A stretch of 10,121 bases of DNA. It comes from Ferroglobus sp. Its GTDB lineage: Archaea > Halobacteriota > Archaeoglobi > Archaeoglobales > Archaeoglobaceae. The stretch is taken from NCBI GenBank assembly GCA_015520115.1, contig WAQS01000291.1, positions 1 through 10,121 of the forward strand, written 5' to 3'. The stretch's first letter is position 1. Every line of letters begins with the position of its first letter. This document shows positions 1 to 5,210 of this stretch, piece by piece. The notes under the pieces were generated by a model that worked only from the letters and a program-made list of their open reading frames with translations, was not told the origin of the DNA and searched no databases. A program made the translations under genes and the position numbers.

Positions 1-311
1 CCAGTATCAAACTCTCTTATGCTCACATTTACTATGCTAATATTCACCACATCTTTCGCATATACGCCATAAGTACCCGAAATTAACGTTCCGTCAATTA
101 CATGCCCTCTTCCATCTAAAACAACATCGCTCACAACAATCTTAATACATATACTCGCTCCGCTGTTTATTATACTCTGATTCAGCACATAATAACCTGG
201 TTGATCTATCACCGTACATGCGCTTATGTTTATTGGCTGACCGTTGACAATCCCACCAATTAAAACAATCAGAAAAACTACAATAAGAAACCTAACAGCC
301 CTAATTTTCAC
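1..311 (-). CDS. Secreted NosD-like parallel beta-helix surface protein (N-terminal part, cut by window edge)
   Basis: About 103 residues are visible, and the 3' part of the gene lies beyond position 1. Residues 1-24 look like a Sec signal peptide or anchor: a short basic start (MKIRAVR) followed by a long run of Ile, Leu and Val ending near VNGQ. The mature part has the pattern C32-TVIDQPGYYVLNQSI, then C55, then SDVVLDGRGHVIDG (61-74). This is the typical opening of NosD/PbH1-type right-handed beta-helix proteins, which are common in archaeal surface and S-layer-associated proteins. N-glycosylation sequons occur at N28, N44, N90 and N95, as expected for an exported archaeal protein. The start is probably GTG at 311, overlapping the upstream gene by 11 bp; GGAGGTG lies almost against it, so GTG at 314 or another nearby codon remains possible. 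Family assignment is fairly sure; ligand and function are unknown. Confidence 0.75.
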   Translation of the reverse strand, partial: MKIRAVRFLIVVFLIVLIGGIVNGQPINISACTVIDQPGYYVLNQSIINSGASICIKIVVSDVVLDGRGHVIDGTLISGTYGVYAKDVVNISIVNVSIREFDT

Positions 312-732
312 CACCTCCAACTTGACTCTTTGGAGTTGAGTTATCTCTGGATTTTGAAATGAGACTTGATGCACCACTTATTGCTCCAAGCAAAAGACAC
401 ACGAAAGAGCCAAGGTAAATTTCGTCGTCTATTCTCTTCGGAAGCTTTATCATCCCCTTATTCTGGAGTACGTCCTGAAGAAAGCCACCCACTGCCCCAG
501 CAATTATCGCTAAAAGAATGGAAGAAGATTCTTGCTGCTCACTTGCAGCGTTCACAACCCCTGAGATGAAGAGAAAACTAAAAAGTGCGATTTTAAATGG
601 CTTCATCCACCTCTTTACTCTTAGCGCACTTTTGATTTTTCTTTGGTCACCGGTTTTGACATCAAGACTACTCAGATAACGAACTGGATTGGAGGCTGAC
701 GAGATTTTCGAAAACTTACTTGACATGTGCAT
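301..732 (-). CDS. Small multi-pass membrane protein of unknown function
   Basis: I do not recognise this 143-residue protein. Residues 1-42 are polar and basic. Residues 44-62 form a hydrophobic segment resembling a signal peptide (MKPFKIALFSFLFISG, possible cleavage after VNA). Two further membrane segments lie at about 71-89, rich in Gly/Ala (AIIAGAVGGF), and 104-124 (YLGSFVCLLLGAISG). They are joined by a short basic loop (LPKRIDDE), followed by a polar tail. The ATG at 732 is chosen because GGAGG lies 6 nt upstream and a TATA box lies about 55 nt upstream. An internal ATG at 606, also next to GAGGTGG, would give a 101-residue protein with a normal signal peptide, so the true start is open. 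The stop overlaps the start of the beta-helix gene, suggesting translational coupling with that secreted protein. Function is unknown. Confidence 0.65.
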   Translation of the reverse strand: MHMSSKFSKISSASNPVRYLSSLDVKTGDQRKIKSALRVKRWMKPFKIALFSFLFISGVVNAASEQQESSSILLAIIAGAVGGFLQDVLQNKGMIKLPKRIDDEIYLGSFVCLLLGAISGASSLISKSRDNSTPKSQVGGGEN

Positions 733-738
733 CGAAGC

Positions 739-743
739 CCTCC
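739..743 (-). promoter_or_regulatory. Shine-Dalgarno site for the small membrane protein gene
   Basis: Read on the minus strand, GGAGG stands 6 nt before the ATG at 732, the ideal archaeal spacing. It supports the long form of the protein over the internal ATG at 606. Confidence 0.6.
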
Positions 744-784
744 AATGCCAGTATCACACTATGAACATTCATCATGATAAAGAG

Positions 785-792
785 TATAAAAG
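785..792 (-). promoter_or_regulatory. TATA box upstream of the small membrane protein/beta-helix gene pair
   Basis: On the minus strand CTTTTATA is preceded by an A-rich CAATAAAA that could serve as BRE. A start of transcription about 27 nt downstream (near 762) would give a leader of about 30 nt containing the GGAGG site before the ATG at 732. The 127-bp gap (733-859) between the ParA-type gene and this gene holds nothing else convincing apart from an 8-bp palindrome, ATCATGAT, at 771-778. No strong terminator was seen there. Confidence 0.5.
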
Positions 793-859
793 TTTTATTG
801 TTTAACAGATAAACATCAAGGACGGAAGGTAGAGATAATCAGTCCAAACCCGGAAACGT

Positions 860-1543
860 TCAGACTATCTTCAAAATCTTTTCCACCAAGGTATCAAAAG
901 CCTTTGATATTTCGTGTTCTCTGTTAATTTCCACGAAAAACGGATGATCGGGGACTTCGCAACTACAAGGTATCTTAGCTACAACTGGAAATTCTATTTC
1001 AGCTTCCTTTGTTACCCTATTTAGGATGACGTATTTTGGTTTTTCAACATTCTTTGAAACTTCATATAGTATCCTCAATCCGGCAAGATCATCCTTTTCA
1101 GCCCGCGAAACGAAAAATATAATGTCGCTAACGAGCATAGAGTTTACACTCATGTAACTCAAACCGGGAGAATTGTCAAGGATTATATAGTCAAAACCCA
1201 TCAACTTAAGCTCGGTAAGAACTTTCTGCAACCTTTCCAAGATTTTTAAGCTTTCAACGTCACTTCTTACCAACTCTTTTCTGATCTCCTGGATCGATGG
1301 TGATGCAATAATAATACTAAGATTTTTTCTTGCTTTTATCAAACACTCTTCTACAGAAACTTTTTTTGAAAGTAAATCGTTGACGAAGTTTGAACTTTCA
1401 AAGTAGGAATGAAGGCTCGGAGCTTTTAAATCTAATTCAATTATGCAAACCTTTTTTCCACTCTCAGAAAGCTTGTATCCCAGATTTGTGGCTACGAAGG
1501 TTTTTCCACTTCCACCCTTAAACGAATGCAGCCCCAATATCAT
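860..1543 (-). CDS. ParA/MinD-family P-loop ATPase
   Basis: The 227-residue protein is a complete SIMIBI-class ATPase of the ParA/MinD family, which as ATP-bound dimers position chromosomes, septa or membrane complexes. It has the deviant Walker A KGGSGKT at 9-15 (signature K9, P-loop K14), the switch region IIELDLKAPS at 34-43 with D38, and Walker B YIILDNSPG at 119-127 with D123. Near the end is a CxC pair (C193, C195) in KIPCSCEVPDHP, followed by a possibly amphipathic C-terminal helix. The start is supported by GGAGGT 6 nt upstream, lying inside the end of the permease gene, with only 4 bp between the two genes. No ParB- or MinE-like partner is visible. The linkage to a permease and winged-helix regulator argues against a plain plasmid-partition role. 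The name MinD is family-level only; its cargo is unknown. Confidence 0.85.
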   Translation of the reverse strand: MILGLHSFKGGSGKTFVATNLGYKLSESGKKVCIIELDLKAPSLHSYFESSNFVNDLLSKKVSVEECLIKARKNLSIIIASPSIQEIRKELVRSDVESLKILERLQKVLTELKLMGFDYIILDNSPGLSYMSVNSMLVSDIIFFVSRAEKDDLAGLRILYEVSKNVEKPKYVILNRVTKEAEIEFPVVAKIPCSCEVPDHPFFVEINREHEISKAFDTLVEKILKIV

Positions 1544-1547
1544 GCGA

Positions 1548-2600
1548 CTACCTCCTCACCAACCACCTCATGTATTCTGCTGGAGAGGTTACGGGTTCTT
1601 TAGCTGAACCTACGAGAAAAGCCGACAAAACGAAGAGAATTAAAGCAAAGAACGTGTTTATTTTAAATATGAAAAGATTTGATAGCACAAACCCAAGATA
1701 AATCGGTAAAGTTATAAAGAGCATTCCGATTCCGTATTGTTTTGCCTCACTGCCAATTACACTGATGTCCACCCAGACCATCATCGCAAAAACATCTATG
1801 AAAGCGAAAGAAGATTGAATTAAGTATGCAGAATAGTGAAGTCTCGACGGAAATAAGAGCAGTGATGCAGAAATCATGACTAATCCGATTAATGCAACGC
1901 TTCTTCTTCCAATCCTATCGTAAATGAATCCGGCTAAAATTATTATTACAGCGTAGAAAAGAACGTGAATTGTTATTCCAGCCTCTCTAAATGCTGCTTC
2001 CATAACTCCGTACATGATCCCCCCAACTAAATAGAAGACGAAAACGGGTAGGGAAAAGTAAAAAAAGTCTCTGTTAATCCGGGACGGAATTCTTTCAAAC
2101 GTCATATCCGGAAGAAGGTAAATTGCTAACATAGGAAGAACGGAGAACAAAACAAGAATATGCAGGTTATCAATAGTCGTATAGTTAAAAAAGAAAAAGA
2201 AGTAAACATTAGATAGAGCTGCTCCAACGGCGAAAATTCTGCCTCTCTTCCAAGGCTCCACAAATCTCGCAAAGAAGCTTCCCAAAATAACAACAAAAAC
2301 ACCCATTAGAAAACCTATAACAGTAATTAGCTGATATCTGAAAACTACAAAAAATGAAGAGGGAATAAGAAGTGATACTATCAGCTTCAACAATTTTACC
2401 CTTTTTACAACCCTATCAAGCAGTATTGCCGAAAAAATGATCCCAGTAATGTGGGAAATGTAAAAATAGGAGAAGAATTCGTAGGGGCTGGTGTTAACCT
2501 TTTCTATAATTTTTAATGAAACTGGACCAAAGTTTGGAAAGGCAAGCAGAAAACATCCGTAGGAGAAAACAAGCAAAAAACCCGCAAAGTTAGACCTCAT
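1548..2600 (-). CDS. MFS-type membrane transporter, substrate unknown
   Basis: The 350-residue, very hydrophobic protein has about 12 predicted membrane segments in two halves joined by a polar linker at about 165-178 (DMTFERIPSRINRD). MFS motif-A-like loops appear at the matching place in each half: LLDRVVKRVK near 60-69 and IYDRIGRRSV near 226-235. This is the internal duplication expected of the major facilitator superfamily. At 350 residues it is shorter than the usual 400 or more, with very short loops. Residues 134-138 are five consecutive Phe. The ATG at 2600 overlaps the end of the winged-helix gene by 11 bp; a purine-rich GGGAGGGGAGGAG tract upstream can act as Shine-Dalgarno. Overlap with the regulator and the 4-bp gap to the ATPase indicate one operon. 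Family is likely; substrate and direction of transport cannot be read from the sequence. Confidence 0.8.
   Translation of the reverse strand: MRSNFAGFLLVFSYGCFLLAFPNFGPVSLKIIEKVNTSPYEFFSYFYISHITGIIFSAILLDRVVKRVKLLKLIVSLLIPSSFFVVFRYQLITVIGFLMGVFVVILGSFFARFVEPWKRGRIFAVGAALSNVYFFFFFNYTTIDNLHILVLFSVLPMLAIYLLPDMTFERIPSRINRDFFYFSLPVFVFYLVGGIMYGVMEAAFREAGITIHVLFYAVIIILAGFIYDRIGRRSVALIGLVMISASLLLFPSRLHYSAYLIQSSFAFIDVFAMMVWVDISVIGSEAKQYGIGMLFITLPIYLGFVLSNLFIFKINTFFALILFVLSAFLVGSAKEPVTSPAEYMRWLVRR
1550..1555 (-). promoter_or_regulatory. Strong Shine-Dalgarno site of the ParA/MinD-type ATPase gene
   Basis: GGAGGT on the minus strand lies 6 nt before the ATG at 1543 and inside the last codons of the permease gene. 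It fixes the ATPase start and implies that permease and ATPase are read from one transcript. Confidence 0.7.
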
Positions 2601-2892
2601 AAATTACTCTCCTCCCCTCCCTCCTTTTTTTGGCATATCCCATTTTGACGAGAGTGTTGAGGTAATGGCTTTCTATGGCTCTTCCCCTACCAGTTAGCCT
2701 CGCAACATCAGAAGCTGTCCCGCTTCCGAGTTTGATGAGAGCCATTGCAGTAGTTCTTAGGTTGTCTGGTAGCTCTAAAAGAGTGAAGGGATCGAGCTTT
2801 AGTTCCTTCTCACCATCGAGCTTTTTTTCAATTCTTTCAAGAACATCCAGAATCTTTCTTAATAAGCTAACTATTTCTTCCGACTCGTTCAC
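2590..2892 (-). CDS. Winged-helix-turn-helix DNA-binding protein
   Basis: From the proposed GTG start at 2892 the product has 100 residues. An N-terminal amphipathic, probably coiled-coil helix (EEIVSLLRKILDVLERIEKKL) suggests a dimer. It is followed by a winged helix: LPDNLRTTAMALIKLGSGTASDVARLTGRGRAIESHYLNTLV is the helix-turn-helix, and GYAKKRREGRRVIYEV is the basic wing. This resembles archaeal MarR/ArsR-like single-domain regulators. The frame stays open upstream to ATG 2958 and TTG 2967, which would add a hydrophobic stretch (CHPYALILSILTAQTLNV) atypical for the family. GTG 2892 is preferred because the coiled-coil-plus-wing layout then starts cleanly, but no Shine-Dalgarno supports any of these starts. 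The stop overlaps the permease start, so it probably regulates its own operon. The exact regulator family is unsure. Confidence 0.75.
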   Translation of the reverse strand: MNESEEIVSLLRKILDVLERIEKKLDGEKELKLDPFTLLELPDNLRTTAMALIKLGSGTASDVARLTGRGRAIESHYLNTLVKMGYAKKRREGRRVIYEV

Positions 2893-2901
2893 GTTTAACG
2901 T
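2891..2901. promoter_or_regulatory. Inverted repeat ACGTT-T-AACGT at the winged-helix gene start, possible operator
   Basis: A perfect 5-bp inverted repeat with a 1-bp centre covers the proposed GTG start and the bases just before it. A dimeric winged-helix protein bound here would sit on the transcription start of a leaderless message and repress it. This is inference from position and symmetry; an 11-bp repeat can arise by chance. Confidence 0.3.
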
Positions 2902-2945
2902 TTGTGCGGTTAAAATTGATAAAATTAATGCATACGGATGACAAA

Positions 2946-2953
2946 ATTTAAAA
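2946..2953 (-). promoter_or_regulatory. Candidate TATA box for the winged-helix/permease/ATPase operon
   Basis: On the minus strand TTTTTAAA lies in an AT-rich tract downstream of the DUF169 stop codon. Transcription starting about 27 nt later (near 2922) would give a short leader before the GTG at 2892. A second AT-rich segment at 2916-2923 (TTTATCAA) is better placed for a leaderless start at that GTG. Which is used cannot be decided by eye. Confidence 0.35.
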
Positions 2954-2980
2954 ATCATTTTTGGCAATTTCTTTTAGCTT

Positions 2981-3751
2981 TTATTTCGAAGACTGCTCCT
3001 TCCTTATGTTCTCCAACGATTCCATATACTTCTCCGGCAAAATCGGTTTCGTTCTCAAACCACTGAAGGGAACCGGATACCTTATTCCCATTCTGTGGGT
3101 CCTTTCAAGGTTTCTCGCAATCTTATCAGCCATCTCCCACGGAAAAGCAAATGAAACTTCGTAATCTTGAGTAAGTCCGAAAATCCTTTCCCCATAGCAC
3201 GTTAAGACGAATCTCGGTTTTCTCTCAACGAAAGCTTCGAGATATTCGCTGCAAGAAGCTCTTCCCAGAATCTTCGTTCCTAAAGCTCCGCCGGTGTCGT
3301 AAAGAACTGCATGAACTAGTCGTAAAATTTGAGCTGGCAATCCATGAACCACAACTATGTCCGGCTCCGCTTCATCCCTTTCGAGAGGAAAGACTATAAA
3401 ACCGATGTACTCTCCATAGTCGAGCTTTACAATTTCCTTTTCCAACTTCTTGCCTACCTCGGTGTTTTCCGCATAACCTCCCGCAACGGCAATTTCTCCG
3501 CTTTCGTATAGCTTATCAGGTTTAGCAAGTCCGTATGCGATAAGACCTATCGGGCAAACCGTGTTCCTGTCAACGAAAACTGTCCACCTATAATATCTCG
3601 CCAAGTTGTATCCTTGGCAGATCGTTATGTCTTCAATTTTCCTTGCTTTTTCTGGGACTTCTGAAAGGTCTTTCACGAATTTGAAACCTATTGGAAAGGT
3701 AGGTGTCCTCAAATACCTTTGAAGGACGCTTGCAAACTCAGAAGGCTTCAT
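2981..3751 (-). CDS. DUF169 family protein (COG2043-like)
   Basis: The 256-residue soluble protein matches the DUF169 family from memory, with no signal peptide or membrane segment. Recognisable features are the opening LRTPTFPIGFKFVKDLSEVP (15-34), the central VCPIGLIAYGLAKPDKLYESGE (65-86), and the late VVVHGLPAQILRLVHA (133-148). Four cysteines, C45, C66, C167 and C185, sit in conserved-looking contexts (TICQG, VCPIG, SCSEY, TCYGE) and could bind a metal, a cluster or a tetrapyrrole, though this is inference. The biochemical function of DUF169 is not firmly established. The ATG at 3751 has a TATA box centred 26 nt upstream and no Shine-Dalgarno, so a leaderless message is likely. It lies 41 bp downstream of the RuBisCO gene on the same strand and may also receive read-through. 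Family call is good; function is unknown. Confidence 0.85.
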   Translation of the reverse strand: MKPSEFASVLQRYLRTPTFPIGFKFVKDLSEVPEKARKIEDITICQGYNLARYYRWTVFVDRNTVCPIGLIAYGLAKPDKLYESGEIAVAGGYAENTEVGKKLEKEIVKLDYGEYIGFIVFPLERDEAEPDIVVVHGLPAQILRLVHAVLYDTGGALGTKILGRASCSEYLEAFVERKPRFVLTCYGERIFGLTQDYEVSFAFPWEMADKIARNLERTHRMGIRYPVPFSGLRTKPILPEKYMESLENIRKEQSSK

Positions 3752-3773
3752 AGAAATCTTTCAAAAATAATAA

Positions 3774-3781
3774 TTATTTAA
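3774..3781 (-). promoter_or_regulatory. TATA box of the DUF169 gene (leaderless)
   Basis: TTAAATAA on the minus strand is centred about 26-27 nt before the ATG at 3751, placing the transcription start at or next to the start codon. The T-rich stretch just downstream of it on the same strand (TTATTATTTTT) could also act as an archaeal oligo-T terminator for the RuBisCO transcript. Confidence 0.55.
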
Positions 3782-3792
3782 GTTTAACCAAG

Positions 3793-5124
3793 CTAAATGG
3801 GGGTAACTTTACCCCACTTCTCCAACGCTCTCGCAAGCTCTTTATGCTTCTTCGCATACTCCTCAAGCGGAATTCCTTGGATTATAGCGTCTATAGCTTG
3901 CCTAACAGCCTTAGCTCCAGCTTTTGGACCGTCAGGATGCCCGACAGTTCCACCCCCCACCTGAATGACTATGTCAGTTCCAAGAGCTTCGAAAACCTGT
4001 GCCAAATTGCCCGGATGCAATCCGCCAGAGCTAACTGGAAAAGCCGGCTTAATTCCGTAGAACTTCTGCTCAAGGTGGTATAAATCTCCTTCCTCGGGTA
4101 TGTAGTGCATCTCCCTCAGAATTCTCGCATTCTGAATGACTTCCCACTTTCCTCCCTCAAGCTTTCCGGCTCCGGCAGTTCCGACGTGGAGCTGATCTAT
4201 TCCGATAAGTCGATAGAGCTTAGCCAACACAAACATTGAAATTCCATGCTGGGGGTTTCTCGTGAAAACTGCGTGCATCGCTCTGTGCCCGTGGATAGCC
4301 AAATTGTAATCTTCTGCAAGATCCCTTATGTATTCAAGCACAGACCAGCCACAAATAACGACATCGACCATCGCGTGCTTTAGATTGTACTCCGCGAGTA
4401 CCTCAAGTCTTTTCTCCATCTCCTTCACGTTGGCTGTGATGTTGGCAAACCACGTCTTCTTCTCTCCAGTTTCGCTCTCAACTTTCTCTATCACTTTACT
4501 AACGATTCTTGCCCTCTCCTCGAACCTATTATACCAAGGGGAGGCAAGATTCTCATCATCTTTTATGTAATCCGCTCCAGCTGAAAGAAGATCGTAAGCC
4601 AAGCTTTCGAATTCTTCGGCTGAATAACCAACCTTCGGTTTTGGGACAACTCCGTAAATCGGTCTGTCCTTAATTTCGAGCATTTTCCTTACTCCATCAA
4701 TACCCTTGCTCGGACCTTTGAATTCTCTAATCAGTTTTTCTGGGAAATACAAATCTTCGAGTCTTAACGCCTTTACCCTCCTCATTCCGAAGACGTTTCC
4801 AGCGATGGAGGCTAACAAAGCCGGGAGATTTCTTTCTTCGAAAGCGTGGTAAGGATAAGCAATTTTGACTATCCAGCTTCCGTTATGCTCGATGAACTCG
4901 TAGGCTTTAGCTGACAAATCCCTCCATCTCTCCTCTTCGTACCAAGGGTAAAGGGTCGTCCAAGTCCCCGTTGAGCTTTCTGCAGCAACCCCTCCAGCGC
5001 ACTCCTTTATCGTGTAACCTTCAGCCGGTGTTATTTTAAAAACAGCTATCACGTCTCTCTTCTTGTTTGGTTCGTAGCTCTCGTCAACGTAATAGTCGTA
5101 TATTTCCCCAAACCTCTCCGCCAT
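3793..5124 (-). CDS. rbcL: Ribulose-1,5-bisphosphate carboxylase/oxygenase, archaeal form III, large subunit
   Basis: The enzyme converts ribulose 1,5-bisphosphate, CO2 and water to two 3-phosphoglycerates. In archaea form III enzymes act in the AMP/nucleoside salvage pathway after AMP phosphorylase and ribose-1,5-bisphosphate isomerase, neither of which is in this window. All catalytic positions are intact (numbered from ATG 5124): E49 and T54 in AESSTGTWT, N110, K162 and K164 in PKPK, the carbamylated lysine K188 with D190 and E191 in YIKDDE, H280-R281, H313, loop-6 K321 in GAGKLEG, S366-GG, and the phosphate-binding GGG at 390-392. So it is a true carboxylase, not a form IV RuBisCO-like protein. 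The 443-residue length and the ending EKWGKVTPI fit the Archaeoglobus type. The ATG is preferred to TTG 5133 because a TATA box is centred 26 nt upstream. No small subunit gene is present. Confidence 0.96.
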   Translation of the reverse strand: MAERFGEIYDYYVDESYEPNKKRDVIAVFKITPAEGYTIKECAGGVAAESSTGTWTTLYPWYEEERWRDLSAKAYEFIEHNGSWIVKIAYPYHAFEERNLPALLASIAGNVFGMRRVKALRLEDLYFPEKLIREFKGPSKGIDGVRKMLEIKDRPIYGVVPKPKVGYSAEEFESLAYDLLSAGADYIKDDENLASPWYNRFEERARIVSKVIEKVESETGEKKTWFANITANVKEMEKRLEVLAEYNLKHAMVDVVICGWSVLEYIRDLAEDYNLAIHGHRAMHAVFTRNPQHGISMFVLAKLYRLIGIDQLHVGTAGAGKLEGGKWEVIQNARILREMHYIPEEGDLYHLEQKFYGIKPAFPVSSGGLHPGNLAQVFEALGTDIVIQVGGGTVGHPDGPKAGAKAVRQAIDAIIQGIPLEEYAKKHKELARALEKWGKVTPI

Positions 5125-5145
5125 AAGCAACAATGAACTTTTATA

Positions 5146-5153
5146 AAATTAAA
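5146..5153 (-). promoter_or_regulatory. TATA box of rbcL (leaderless)
   Basis: TTTAATTT on the minus strand is centred about 25-26 nt before the ATG at 5124 and preceded by a BRE-like GAAAACC. This favours ATG 5124 over TTG 5133. A second AT run (TTTATAAA) closer to the gene is too near the ATG for a standard archaeal promoter. Confidence 0.55.
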
Positions 5154-5155
5154 GG

Positions 5156-5172
5156 TTTTCCAAGACTGAAAA
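5156..5172. promoter_or_regulatory. Inverted repeat TTTTC-N7-GAAAA between the divergent rbcL and hemerythrin promoters
   Basis: Five-base arms separated by 7 bp lie between the two TATA boxes of the 86-bp divergent spacer, touching the rbcL BRE position. One bound regulator could influence both genes. The arms are short and AT-rich, so chance is a real alternative. Confidence 0.25.
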
Positions 5173-5181
5173 GAGAAATAA

Positions 5182-5189
5182 TTTAATAA
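5182..5189 (+). promoter_or_regulatory. TATA box of the hemerythrin gene and plus-strand operon (leaderless)
   Basis: TTTAATAA is centred about 25-26 nt before the ATG at 5211, preceded by the A-rich GAGAAATAA as likely BRE. No Shine-Dalgarno lies before the ATG, consistent with a leaderless message. Confidence 0.6.
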
Positions 5190-5210
5190 AATCAACGAAA
5201 CTATTTTTTA

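Noticed and set aside
366..569. Plus-strand 67-codon frame opposite the small membrane protein gene
   Set aside because: It has no Shine-Dalgarno or promoter, and its sequence reads as the complement of the minus-strand gene, which has both.
748..760. Near-copy of positions 1-13 (CCAGTATCA plus ACT) upstream of the membrane protein gene
   Set aside because: Only 12 of 13 bases match, there is one copy inside a coding region and one in a leader, and no duplication or mobile-element context; best explained as chance.
2608..2633. Purine-rich GGAGG-type tract as a regulatory repeat
   Set aside because: It encodes the basic wing (KKRREGRR) of the winged-helix protein and doubles as the permease ribosome site; no further structure is needed to explain it.
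3793..5124. Possibility that the RuBisCO is a form IV RuBisCO-like protein
   Set aside because: All catalytic and carbamate/Mg-binding positions (K162, K164, K188, D190, E191, H280, H313, K321) are present, so it should be an active form III carboxylase.
5125..5133. Longer RuBisCO reading from TTG at 5133
   Set aside because: A TATA box is centred 26 nt before the ATG at 5124, fitting a leaderless message, and the three extra residues are not expected in the family.
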